From Dyadobacter sp. SG02 (GTDB lineage: Bacteria > Bacteroidota > Bacteroidia > Cytophagales > Spirosomataceae), in the NCBI RefSeq assembly GCF_900109045.1, contig NZ_FNYL01000011.1:124001-188000 (forward strand): a DNA stretch of 64,000 nucleotides, given 5' to 3'. A model generated the notes under the pieces. It ran no database searches, was not told where the DNA came from, and worked only from the letters and a program-made list of their open reading frames with translations. Positions within the stretch are counted from its first letter, which is position 1. Each line of letters opens with the position of its first letter. This document shows, piece after piece, positions 1-9,253 of the stretch. A program made the translations under genes and the position numbers.

Positions 1-2786
1 TTCTGGTGGAACTTGCTCACGATTTTCTGACCTACCCTTGCAAAAATAAAGAACGACAAATCTACGCCTTTGAAGCTGAAACGGTTGGTGATACCGCCCT
101 GCCATTTCGGGATATCCGAACCAAGGATAACGCGGTCGTCGGCAGTGATTTTTCCGTCGTTGTTGGTATCCTGCAATTTAACCTGTCCCACCTGGAACCC
201 GAACGATTTTGCCTGGTCGGCTTCGTTGGTCTGCCAGATACCCAGCTTTTTGTAATCGTAATATGAGTTCAGAGGCTTCCCGATAAACCATCTGTTACCG
301 GTATCGTCGATCTTGCCATTATAAAGTGAAATGATCGCCTCGCTGTTTTTGTAGAATGTGAAATCGGTGGTCCATTTGAAACCCGATTTGCTGTTCACGT
401 TCACAGTCGAAACGCCGATCTCGATACCGCGGTTGCGGGTTTCGCCCACGTTGCGGGTCACCGCATTGAAACCGATGGAAGTTGGCAGCTGGTCGGAAAG
501 GAGCAGGTCGGTGGTATTGGTTTGATACAATTCCAATGAACCGGAAACTCTTCCCGCGAAAAGGCTGAAATCAAGGCCTATGTTGCGAGTTGCCGATGAT
601 TCCCATTTCAAATCGGGGTTTCCGATGGTGTTCGGGCGGTAACCGTAAGCTGCGGCTGTTCCCCATGCATAAGAGGTGCGGCTCAGCAAACCTTGCGTCT
701 GGTAAGGAGAAATCCCCTGGTTACCCGTCGATCCGTAGCTGGCGCGGATCTTCAACTGGTCGAGCCATGAAACGCTTTTCAGGAAATCTTCATTGCTGAT
801 ATTCCAGGCCAAAGCCACACCGGGGAATGTTCCGTACTTGTGGTTTTCACCAAAACGCGTCGAACCGTCGCGACGGGCCGTCACCGTAACCAGGTATTTG
901 TCTTTGTAATCATAGTTCAAACGGAGCATGTAGGAGTTCAATGTCCACTGGATCAGGTTACTGCCTACGCCGAGTACCGTGCTGGCATTACCTGTGTTGT
1001 AAAACTCCTGACCTTCCACCGGCACACCCTGTACGGACACGTTGTTGTATTCAAAGTTGTCGCGTTGCACGGACTGAACGGCTGTAACGTTCAGATTGTG
1101 GCCACCGTTGAATGTTTTTCCGTAGGTAAGGATGTTTTCAACCGTATAGTTAAAACCAAACTGGCTGTTGGTCGCGGCAGTCGGGTTACCACCTTTGATA
1201 TCGTTGGTCTGCGCTCCTATAAATCGCCCGGCGCGGGAAAGGCTGAAATCCGGTCCGAAGTTCACGCGGTATTTCAATCCGGGAAGGATGTTGATTTCAC
1301 CGTACAAGCTGTTGAAGATCCGGTACTTCTTGGTTTCGTCGATCTGCGCGCCCTTCACGAGCTCGGCCATCGGGTTGGTAAGCAACGCATCGCTGGTCTG
1401 GGCGAAAATGATATTGCCCTGATCGTCGTAAGCACGTGCCAGCGGGTTCTGCGCGAGCGTGAAGCCGTAAGGGTTGCGGTTGGCGCCATTGCGGATGCTG
1501 TACATACCATATGACGAGATACCCACTTTAATGCGCTTGTTGATATTGTGGTCGATATTTACGCGGACAGACATACGTGTAAAATCCAGCCCGGGGATAA
1601 TGCCTTTATCTTTGAAATAACCTCCCGAGAAATAGAACTGCGTCTTCTCGTTGCCGCCCTGCACACCGATCGAATGGTTTTGCTGGAAGCCCTGCTTCAC
1701 CATCATATCCTGGTAGTTGGTCGTGCGGTTCTGCGCGATGCCATCCAGTTCGATCGGTTCGAACAGCTTCGAATCCGCGTAAGCGTCAATCACACCGCTT
1801 GCAACCGGATTCCCATTAGCATCCTTATAAGTACCGATATTTCTCCGCGATTCGCGTTTCAACTCGGCATATTCAGGGCCGTTAAGCAGGTGGACTTTAT
1901 CCAGTGCATTGGTCACGCCCAGGTAAGAGTCGTAGCTCACGGTTGTTTTCCCCTTGCTGGCGCCTCTTTTGGTCGTGATGATCACCACGCCGTTTGCACC
2001 CCTGGCACCGTAAATGGCTGTTGCCGTCGCATCTTTCAGGATTTCCATCGACGCTACATCATTGGGGTTCATATCTTCATAGCCCCCTGATACAAAATCA
2101 AACGGACGGGTCGGCAGCAGTTCGTTACGGTCGCCGGAAAGCGGGATTCCGTCCACTACATACAATGGGTTGTTACCCGCGTTGAACGAGCGGCGTCCAC
2201 GGATCAGGATCTTCGGCACGGTACCCGGCTTGCTACCCGATTGTGCCACGTCCACCCCGGCCACGCGGCCCTGCATGGCCTGCCCCAGGTTGGTAATTGG
2301 CATTTCGTTGATTTGCTTGGACGATACGGAAGAGATCGCACCGGTCAGCTGGCTCTTTTTCTGCGTACCATAACCCACTACCACCACTTCCGTAAGGGTT
2401 TTCATATCCGAAGCCAACGCAACTTCGAAAACTGTTTTCGAGCCGACGGTGATTTCCTGTGATATAAAACCTACGGCGGAGAACACCAGAATTGCGTTGG
2501 CATCCGGCACGTCCAGCTTAAACTGTCCGTCCACGTCGGTGTTCGTACCGCTTTTACTTCCTTTCAGGACCACTGAAACGCCGGGAATCGGGAGATTATC
2601 TTCCGAGGACGTCACTTTTCCCGAAACAGTCCTGTCGATTACACTTGCCGTTAGGTTTAATGTTGGCCTCATCGCGTAGGCCTGCCCTGTAAAACCTGTC
2701 ATTACTGCACCAGCCATCGCCCAACGCATTACACAGTGGCCAATACTCGTAAAATTTCTTTTCATACGCATTGATTGTTTAACCAT
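1..2786 (-). CDS. SusC/RagA-family TonB-linked outer membrane receptor, 3' end beyond window
   Basis: This is the N-terminal part of a SusC-type TonB-dependent transporter, which imports glycans or other oligomers across the outer membrane with a SusD lipoprotein. The reverse strand reads a signal peptide, a carboxypeptidase-regulatory-like domain, a TonB-box-like EVVVVGYGTQ, a plug with YVVDGIPLSG and ILKDATATAIYGARGANG, then beta-barrel repeats of the RagA type. The reading frame is open to base 1, so the C-terminus is missing. In-frame starts lie at 2786, 2771 and 2765. The last begins MKRNFTSIG and gives the tidiest signal peptide; the first is nearest to the predicted transcription start. 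There is no STN domain, so this receptor should not itself signal to FecR. A predicted ECF promoter lies just upstream, and 500 bases separate it from the DUF1735 gene. Confidence 0.93.
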   Translation of the reverse strand, partial: MVKQSMRMKRNFTSIGHCVMRWAMAGAVMTGFTGQAYAMRPTLNLTASVIDRTVSGKVTSSEDNLPIPGVSVVLKGSKSGTNTDVDGQFKLDVPDANAILVFSAVGFISQEITVGSKTVFEVALASDMKTLTEVVVVGYGTQKKSQLTGAISSVSSKQINEMPITNLGQAMQGRVAGVDVAQSGSKPGTVPKILIRGRRSFNAGNNPLYVVDGIPLSGDRNELLPTRPFDFVSGGYEDMNPNDVASMEILKDATATAIYGARGANGVVIITTKRGASKGKTTVSYDSYLGVTNALDKVHLLNGPEYAELKRESRRNIGTYKDANGNPVASGVIDAYADSKLFEPIELDGIAQNRTTNYQDMMVKQGFQQNHSIGVQGGNEKTQFYFSGGYFKDKGIIPGLDFTRMSVRVNIDHNINKRIKVGISSYGMYSIRNGANRNPYGFTLAQNPLARAYDDQGNIIFAQTSDALLTNPMAELVKGAQIDETKKYRIFNSLYGEINILPGLKYRVNFGPDFSLSRAGRFIGAQTNDIKGGNPTAATNSQFGFNYTVENILTYGKTFNGGHNLNVTAVQSVQRDNFEYNNVSVQGVPVEGQEFYNTGNASTVLGVGSNLIQWTLNSYMLRLNYDYKDKYLVTVTARRDGSTRFGENHKYGTFPGVALAWNISNEDFLKSVSWLDQLKIRASYGSTGNQGISPYQTQGLLSRTSYAWGTAAAYGYRPNTIGNPDLKWESSATRNIGLDFSLFAGRVSGSLELYQTNTTDLLLSDQLPTSIGFNAVTRNVGETRNRGIEIGVSTVNVNSKSGFKWTTDFTFYKNSEAIISLYNGKIDDTGNRWFIGKPLNSYYDYKKLGIWQTNEADQAKSFGFQVGQVKLQDTNNDGKITADDRVILGSDIPKWQGGITNRFSFKGVDLSFFIFARVGQKIVSKFHQ

Positions 2787-3289
2787 TGATAGTTCACCAT
2801 TAACTGTTATTCTGACGAGCATTTGATAGAACACCCCTTACAGAATAGTTATATTTTTTCTATTTATAATTACAAATAAGTATAGAGTTACTTAACACAG
2901 AATTGTAACTATTCTGATAAAATTTACTATTGGGAAGAGGTTCAGGGACGAGTTATGTTGCCGATTTTCAAATTGGACTACTTATTTGAACAATTCCAAT
3001 AAGTATATTTATTGTACTTAAAGTACCATTTGAAAATCAATCGGAGAATAGATATTCGGGGAGAAAATTGAAAACGATCTGCGAAGTTTATTTATGCAAT
3101 CGTTATCGGGAACGTTGCCAAAATAGGCTCGTTCCAATATTTTATTATAAAATATTTGCACAAACACATACGAAAATGCCATACCTGCGAGGTTAGTTCT
3201 ACCAAAATATTGTACTTAAACAATATTAAGTAAGAGATTTACCAAGCAGATATGGCGGAAAATTTGTTGATGAAGCGATAATCTGACGC
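2787..3289. other. 500-base AT-rich intergenic region
   Basis: No credible gene is visible. Besides the ECF-type promoter at its left end it holds two copies of the 12-base word ATTGTACTTAAA (3011-3022 and 3210-3221). The first lies in the palindrome GTACTT-A-AAGTAC (3014-3026). The second forms the loop of a 7-bp inverted repeat AATATTG/CAATATT (3206-3227). Neither is GC-rich enough to be called a terminator. Confidence 0.5.
2814..2840 (-). promoter_or_regulatory. Predicted ECF-sigma promoter of the left-edge SusC gene
   Basis: On the minus strand the bases read AGGGGTGT, then 14 bases, then GTC (GTC complement at 2814-2816). The same arrangement and spacing occurs at 16741-16767, 22940-22965 and 29290-29316. 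Transcription would begin near 2806, about 20 bases before the earliest possible start codon. It resembles the 16.7 kb site most, which fits control by the sigma factor at 15963-16667. Found by eye; the motif is short. Confidence 0.45.
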
Positions 3290-4264
3290 CTATTTATAAT
3301 GGTCCGGATTCTCGTCCTGCCACTCGTTTACCCCGTCGCGGATGCGGTTCCGGAAGGTCAGTGTATCCTGCGCGAAAGAGGTAGTACCATCCTCATTTTC
3401 ATATTTATAACTCAAAAACAATTTACGTTCCTGCAACAGCTTCGCGCGGTTGAAAGTACTCGCGCCCTCGGGCTTTACTTCGACCGTGGAACCGTCGGCT
3501 TTGCTGATTTTAACGGCATTTCCGTCGAGCGTGATTTTGAATGAGCCCTCCTGGTCGCTGATCATGTTGGTCACCAGCGCGTCGGGAGCTACGGTTTTCA
3601 GCTTGAAAATCTTGGCTTCCGGCGAGGGGATCGTCGTGTAGTACTTCACGGTCTTCACCACCTTGCCCGCAGCGTCCTTCACCGTCGTGACGCCGCCGTG
3701 CCAGTAGTTCCCGAAAAGCATGTTCTCGTATTTGAGCGCCACCACGGCCGAACGCTTGGCCCCGACGATGGAATCGGCATCGGCAGAGGTGATGTAGAAC
3801 GGGATGGCATACCCGGCGCGGATCGTTGCGGCGTCTTTCAGGAACTTCGCCGAATCCGCCTTGATCACGACCGATCCCATATGCGCACCGGCTTTAATGA
3901 CCATTCTCGAATTATCGGAAATCGTGAAGTAATCGGCGGGCATCGGTTTGAGCGTGTCCACGCCGCTCACTGCCTCGCGGACGTACCCCGCACCGGCTTT
4001 CATGGCTTCCAACGCTTTGCTATTTACGAGCGCAGCGTCCATTTGGAACCCTACCACGCGGTCCTGCCGGTTCTCGCGCACGCCTGCGAGGGCGGCGCCC
4101 ACCTCAATGCTCATCCCCTCGCCCACCACGAAGGTGCGCGCGTTGGTCTGGTACATGAAATACACGGAGGTGTGATCGAAATCCTTGATGTAATCGTCAT
4201 AGCAGGCGCTCAGGGCCAAGGTCAGCCCGAGGGCAACGGCAATTTTCTTTTTCATAGCATTCAT
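3290..4264 (-). CDS. DUF1735 (BT_3987-like) surface lipoprotein
   Basis: A 324-residue predicted lipoprotein with signal peptide and lipobox LALSAC (Cys about residue 21). The N-terminal half has the look of DUF1735, a domain common in SusE/F-position surface glycan-binding proteins: TSVYFMYQT near the start, then a beta-rich stretch ending in YAIPFYITSADADSIVGAKRS. The C-terminal half is a separate beta-rich region with no motif I recognise. It is the last gene of the SusCD operon, two bases after the SusD stop. A ligand-binding role on the cell surface is inferred from position and family; the ligand is unknown. No glycoside hydrolase lies in the visible part of the locus to suggest a substrate. 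Confidence 0.8.
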   Translation of the reverse strand: MNAMKKKIAVALGLTLALSACYDDYIKDFDHTSVYFMYQTNARTFVVGEGMSIEVGAALAGVRENRQDRVVGFQMDAALVNSKALEAMKAGAGYVREAVSGVDTLKPMPADYFTISDNSRMVIKAGAHMGSVVIKADSAKFLKDAATIRAGYAIPFYITSADADSIVGAKRSAVVALKYENMLFGNYWHGGVTTVKDAAGKVVKTVKYYTTIPSPEAKIFKLKTVAPDALVTNMISDQEGSFKITLDGNAVKISKADGSTVEVKPEGASTFNRAKLLQERKLFLSYKYENEDGTTSFAQDTLTFRNRIRDGVNEWQDENPDHYK

Positions 4265-4266
4265 AT

Positions 4267-6063
4267 TTATTTCCAGGCCTCCCAGCCGTCGTTTTGTACC
4301 AGGTTAGACATTCTCAGCATTTCGTCGTAGGGGATCGGCAGGAATGCGGATGAGTACGACCGCGCTTCCACCACTTCGTCGAGCTTGTATTGAAATGTTC
4401 CGTCGGAATTGCGGGTAATCTCCGCCATCCGCACCGGTTTGTTCAGATCGGTGAGGTTGGTCGTCCAGCGGCGGATATCGAAAAACCGCAGGCCTTCGAA
4501 GCAGGTTTCGATCCTTCTCTCATTCTTGATAAACTCATTGAAAGCAGTCTTTCCTTTCGAGGCTATTTCGGTGAAATACGGGTCCTTCTCGAATCCCTTT
4601 CCGCCATCGGAATTGTCTTTCTGCCGCAGATATTGCATGGCCTCTTTGGCCGACAGGCCATATTTGCCGCCGTCGGGCCCTTCTACCTGGTTGGCCGCCT
4701 CGGCGAAGGTGAGCAGCATATGCTCCCAGCGGACGAAGAATTTCGAGTGCGGCTGGCGGTTAATGGAATTGTCCGACCAGTTGAGCCCCATAAATACCAT
4801 CTTTTTAATATGATAATTCGTGCGGCTGTTCACGGCGGGACCGGCTGCGTCCTTGGCATTCTGCCAATTTTCGAAAGTGTACATCACCTTATCCGAATTG
4901 ATCCGTACAGCCTGGGCATTGTTATGAAAAATTGTGGCATAAAACCGCGGGTCGCGGTCGGCGTAGGGCTTCGCAGGATCGTAGTTGCTGCGCGGGTCCG
5001 TGATGGGATAACCGTTTTTCATCGGGAATGCATCCACAAGGTCCTGCGTGGCACCCACTGAGCCTGTTCCCTGAAAACCACCCGGATAATACATCCGCTC
5101 CATGGCGTCGTTGGCATTGTTGTAACGCGATGCCCATACGATGCCCGGATAGTTAGGATCGAACCAGTTGACGCCCTTTTTTGCATTGAAACCATTGGTA
5201 ACGGCGTCGGTCTTCATTTTGAAGTCGATCACTTCCTTCGCATTCTGCGCGGCCAGATCCCAGCGCGTCACGTCGTTCGAGGGGTTGAAGCGCGGGCTGG
5301 CCCAGGTGAGGTATACCAATGCTTTGATGGCCCTCGTGGTAATACCGTCCATCCGGCCCCAAAACCTGCCACCGGCATAGGCCCGGTCGTTGGTATTCTT
5401 GACGAGGAAATCGCGGTGGGCGATGGGCAGGTACTTGTAGGCCGAATCGCAGTCGGCGACGATCTGCTTCACGCATTCCTCGTAAGTGTTGCGTTTGAGG
5501 TTTGTTTCCGCTTTCACATCCACCGGTTCGAGCACGATCGGAAAGCCGAGCATCTGGCCGTTGGCGCTCCCTCCGAATTTTTGCAGCAAATCCCATTCAA
5601 ACCACGCCCGCAATGCGTATGCCTCGCCCTGCAAACGGTTTTTGACCAGGCTATCCAAATGCGGGTCCACCAGGAAACGCGTATTGTAGCCGCGACGGTC
5701 TTTCAGGAACAGGTTCACGAGGAAAATCGCCCGGTAGTCCCTGTCCCAGTAGGTACGGAAAGGGTCCTGACTGGTGGGCAGCGAGCCCAGCGCGAAGCGG
5801 GTCAATGCGTGGGTGGTACTGGTGATCACCACGTCGTCGGTGGCGCCGTCGAGGTACACGCCTTCGTTGTCGTTGTAGTTACGGGGCATTACGTCGTAGC
5901 ATTGGCCCACGAGGCCCTGCACCATGTCCTGGTACTTCCAGATATCCTCGGTGGTGCGGTTACCGTTCGGGTAAGGTTCGAGGTAATCGACGCACGAGGT
6001 AAATGCGAATGCGGCCAGCGTCAGTGACAGGATGTTTTTGATATAAAATGATTTCAAATGCAT
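4267..6063 (-). CDS. SusD/RagB-family nutrient-binding outer membrane lipoprotein (second pair)
   Basis: A 598-residue SusD homologue. These proteins form the surface lid over the SusC barrel and bind the substrate. It has a signal peptide with lipobox AFTSC, the SusD-like N-terminal helices (YALRAWFEWDLLQKFG, NTYEECVKQIVADCDSAYKYLP) and the RagB C-terminal signature FNEFIKNERRIETCFEGLRFFDIRRW. Length is typical. It starts 11 bases after the stop of the second SusC and ends two bases before the DUF1735 start, so all three are probably co-transcribed and used as one complex. Confidence 0.95.
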   Translation of the reverse strand: MHLKSFYIKNILSLTLAAFAFTSCVDYLEPYPNGNRTTEDIWKYQDMVQGLVGQCYDVMPRNYNDNEGVYLDGATDDVVITSTTHALTRFALGSLPTSQDPFRTYWDRDYRAIFLVNLFLKDRRGYNTRFLVDPHLDSLVKNRLQGEAYALRAWFEWDLLQKFGGSANGQMLGFPIVLEPVDVKAETNLKRNTYEECVKQIVADCDSAYKYLPIAHRDFLVKNTNDRAYAGGRFWGRMDGITTRAIKALVYLTWASPRFNPSNDVTRWDLAAQNAKEVIDFKMKTDAVTNGFNAKKGVNWFDPNYPGIVWASRYNNANDAMERMYYPGGFQGTGSVGATQDLVDAFPMKNGYPITDPRSNYDPAKPYADRDPRFYATIFHNNAQAVRINSDKVMYTFENWQNAKDAAGPAVNSRTNYHIKKMVFMGLNWSDNSINRQPHSKFFVRWEHMLLTFAEAANQVEGPDGGKYGLSAKEAMQYLRQKDNSDGGKGFEKDPYFTEIASKGKTAFNEFIKNERRIETCFEGLRFFDIRRWTTNLTDLNKPVRMAEITRNSDGTFQYKLDEVVEARSYSSAFLPIPYDEMLRMSNLVQNDGWEAWK

Positions 6064-6073
6064 AGCTCTGGCT

Positions 6074-9000
6074 TTAAAATGTCAGTTTAACCCCGCCCGT
6101 AAATGTGCGGAATAGCGGATAGCTGGTAACCCCCGAATTGATCGACTCGGGATCTACATCTTTGATCTTCGTGAAGGTGAGCACATTGGCCCCGCGCACG
6201 TACACACGGATACCGCGCGCGCCGATGATGTTACCCAGGCGTACCGGCACATTGTAAGCGAGTTCCACATTCTGGATTTTGAAAAACCCGCCGTCGCGCA
6301 GCCAGAAATCCGAGTTCACGAAGTTGTTGTTTACTTTATAATAAGTCAGGCGCGGGTACTGGCCGTCCACATTCTCTTTCACGAAGTCGGAGTAGTTGTT
6401 GTCGCCCCAGCCGTTCCAGAAATACTTGTTGGTAAAAGGGATCTGGTAAAAAGCGCGGCCGTTTCCGATGGCGGTCAGTTCGAGGTTACGGAATGCAAGT
6501 TTCAGGTTCAACGCATAGATCAGCCGTGGAGACGTGTAACCGATCTGGCTCTGGTCGTTGTCATCTACAAGGCCGTCGCCGTTCCGGTCGAGGTATTTGA
6601 GATCGCCGGCTTTGAGGTCGTCATCGTAAACCTGGCGAACAACGCCGGTTTCGGCATCCGTGGCAAACTTGCCGACGTAGGTCTGCCCCCAATAACCATC
6701 CGTAGGCTTTCCTACACGGGTTTGGTAATCGAAGCGGTAATTAGGTTCATCCCATTTCAACACCTTGCTGTTCTGTATGGTAGCATTACCACCAATCGAG
6801 AACCGGACATCGCCCACGCGTTCGGTAAACTGCAATGCAGCTTCCAATCCGTAATTCCTGATTTTGTTATAGTTATACCACGGCCGCGCGCCGGATACGC
6901 CCACCACCAGCGGCAGCGTATTCGCGAGCTGCGACACAATACCGTCGCGCAGTTGATTGAAATAGTTGATCTCCACGGAAAGCCTGCGTTTCAGGAACAA
7001 TCCGTCGATGCCTATGTTGAACTCCTTGCGTTTTTCCCAGGTCAGGTCGGGGTTGCCCACGCGGCCTTGTGTAGTGCGGTATGCAAGGTTGTCGGTATTG
7101 CTGCCAAACCATTGTCCTGTCGAATAGGGACCGAATGCGGAGCCTGTCGAGTTTACCGCCCAGCGATCAAGGTAATAGAATGGCGGCAGGAAGCTTTCGT
7201 AACCCAGCATACCGGCCTCCGCCCTTATTTTCAGGTAATCGATCGCATTCAGGTTTTTCAAGAAACTTTCTTCCGAAATCACCCAGCTTACGCCGGCCGC
7301 CGGAAACATCGCATAGCGTTTTCCTTTATCAAAACTGTAAGTACCCGCGTAATTGAGCACCCCTTGGAACACATAGCGGTCTTTGAAAGAATACACTCCA
7401 TTAAATACCGCATTCTGCTGCCGCTGAGGCTCTTCGATACCATTGCGTGTTGATTTACCGAGGTAATAGGTCAGCCCGGCCTGAATGCTGTGAATGCCCC
7501 AGCTTTTTTCGTAGCTCAGGTTTTCGTACACCACAAACCGCTGCGAATAGTAGTCGTGGAGCTTCGCCTGGCCGGCCATATCCGCGCCGTCGTGCACTTT
7601 GGAAAGACGTATCGTATCCATACCCGCGTCGGTTTTACCGGGTGTGACAATGTAGGCGATATAATCCTCTGCTTTACCGATGCGGAGACTATTGAAGAGA
7701 TTAAATCCGGCATAAGTCGTGGATTTGAGGCCGGGCACGAGTTCTCTCAGATCATATTCAAAAGTGATATTCGAAGCTCCGGTGCGCCCTGTTTCGGTGT
7801 AGTAGCCATTGTGCATGAGGTTACCGATCGGGTTGGTTTTGAAATTGGAACTCACCCCATACCACGGTGCCACCGGGTTGTCGGCAAATGCGGCATACAC
7901 CGGAAATGCGATCGGCGGCGTGTTGGTAATGTCGTTGATCACCGAGTTGAATTCCACCAGGTCCAGCGCCGTGTTGGTATTGCCGTCCTCGTTGGTAAAG
8001 TTGGAATTATAGCCATAGTTGGCCGATCGCCGCAGGGTAAGCCCTCCGAAAAAGTCGAATTTGACCTTGATCAGCGGATTGATCTTGATATCGATATTCG
8101 ACCGGACATTAACGCGGTTATAGTCCGATTTCGCACCGATCTTGTAAATATCCCCCTCGCCATTGTAACCTAGGTAAGCACTGTACTGAACGGTCTCATT
8201 CCCCCCCGTCGATGAAAGGTTGACCCTCGTGAACGGCTTCGAGTTTTTCAGCATCAGGTTCCGGAAATCCACGCTCGGGCGGTAAAGGTCGTACGGATTG
8301 TTTTTCGCGTACGCCGCAATGTCGTTCTCGTTGTAAAGCGGTGTGAGGGCGCTATTTGTCCTTGCCACATTATTGAGCTGGGCATATTCCGCACCCGATG
8401 CCCATCCGGGGAACCGGTCCACCACGCTCACGCCCTGCTCCGCATTCACGCTCAGCACCCGCTCGTTAACCTTTCCTCTTTTGGTTTTAATATAAATAAT
8501 GCCGTCGGCGCCCCTCGGGCCGAGCATGGCTTTACCTACAATATCCTTGATAATCGTCACAGACTCGATCTCCTGCGGGTCGATCGGCATTTCGGTAATG
8601 TCAGTCGGAACGTCGTCGATGATGAAAATCGGGCTGCGGCCACGGGTAGCAATACCGATCTTCTCCGTAATCCTGAAATTCCCGAGTTCCTCCTCGGCGG
8701 TAAGGCCCGGCGAACCGTCGCGTTCCACCACTTCCAGGCCATTCACCAGCCCGGCGAATGCGTTGCGGAGGTCGTTGGTAGGGTATTTTTCAAGATCGGC
8801 GGTTTTCAGGGTTACGTAACTGCCCGTCGCCATCCGTTTTGACATATTCATAAAAGGCATAGGCACCGCATCGTCGGACGTAGCGAACAGTTTCGCCTTT
8901 TTCAGTTCCACCACACTATTGGTTGCGATATCGCCCACAAGCGAAACGGATTTGCTGTAACCGTACGAGGAAACCGTCACGAAATCCTCCGGCAATGCTT

Positions 9001-9235
9001 CAAAATCGAAATCGCCGCTCGCATTGGTTTCGGCGTGGATCTGCCCCTCCCCCACGATCACCGAGGCATTCGGGATCGGGTTGCCGTTTTCATCCGTCAC
9101 TTTCAGGCTTACATTTACCGGCTTCTGCTTTTTGGCCGGTTTGTCCTGGGCCAGCAAATCGCCGCCGCCCAGCAGGCATAGCATTATCATTCCGATAACC
9201 CCCTGCCCTATATAATGCATCATTTTTTTCATCAT
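6074..9235 (-). CDS. SusC/RagA-family TonB-linked outer membrane receptor (second pair)
   Basis: A 1053-residue SusC homologue with signal peptide, a carboxypeptidase-regulatory-like domain (about 42-112), plug (about 140-260) and a long beta-barrel ending in GGVKLTF. It has no STN domain. The region between domain and plug lacks the usual VVVGYGTQ-like TonB-box segment seen in the neighbouring receptor; instead it reads AKLFATSDDAVPMPFMN. The plug is also divergent: IFIIDDVPTDITEMP and VGKAMLGPRGADGIIYIKTKRG, where most relatives have YVVDGV and ATAIYGARGANG. This looks like a distinct SusC subfamily that may contact TonB differently. It begins 18 bases after the SusD stop and is followed by its own SusD. 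Confidence 0.93.
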   Translation of the reverse strand: MMKKMMHYIGQGVIGMIMLCLLGGGDLLAQDKPAKKQKPVNVSLKVTDENGNPIPNASVIVGEGQIHAETNASGDFDFEALPEDFVTVSSYGYSKSVSLVGDIATNSVVELKKAKLFATSDDAVPMPFMNMSKRMATGSYVTLKTADLEKYPTNDLRNAFAGLVNGLEVVERDGSPGLTAEEELGNFRITEKIGIATRGRSPIFIIDDVPTDITEMPIDPQEIESVTIIKDIVGKAMLGPRGADGIIYIKTKRGKVNERVLSVNAEQGVSVVDRFPGWASGAEYAQLNNVARTNSALTPLYNENDIAAYAKNNPYDLYRPSVDFRNLMLKNSKPFTRVNLSSTGGNETVQYSAYLGYNGEGDIYKIGAKSDYNRVNVRSNIDIKINPLIKVKFDFFGGLTLRRSANYGYNSNFTNEDGNTNTALDLVEFNSVINDITNTPPIAFPVYAAFADNPVAPWYGVSSNFKTNPIGNLMHNGYYTETGRTGASNITFEYDLRELVPGLKSTTYAGFNLFNSLRIGKAEDYIAYIVTPGKTDAGMDTIRLSKVHDGADMAGQAKLHDYYSQRFVVYENLSYEKSWGIHSIQAGLTYYLGKSTRNGIEEPQRQQNAVFNGVYSFKDRYVFQGVLNYAGTYSFDKGKRYAMFPAAGVSWVISEESFLKNLNAIDYLKIRAEAGMLGYESFLPPFYYLDRWAVNSTGSAFGPYSTGQWFGSNTDNLAYRTTQGRVGNPDLTWEKRKEFNIGIDGLFLKRRLSVEINYFNQLRDGIVSQLANTLPLVVGVSGARPWYNYNKIRNYGLEAALQFTERVGDVRFSIGGNATIQNSKVLKWDEPNYRFDYQTRVGKPTDGYWGQTYVGKFATDAETGVVRQVYDDDLKAGDLKYLDRNGDGLVDDNDQSQIGYTSPRLIYALNLKLAFRNLELTAIGNGRAFYQIPFTNKYFWNGWGDNNYSDFVKENVDGQYPRLTYYKVNNNFVNSDFWLRDGGFFKIQNVELAYNVPVRLGNIIGARGIRVYVRGANVLTFTKIKDVDPESINSGVTSYPLFRTFTGGVKLTF

Positions 9236-9253
9236 TGGATTGAGCGTTAGGGG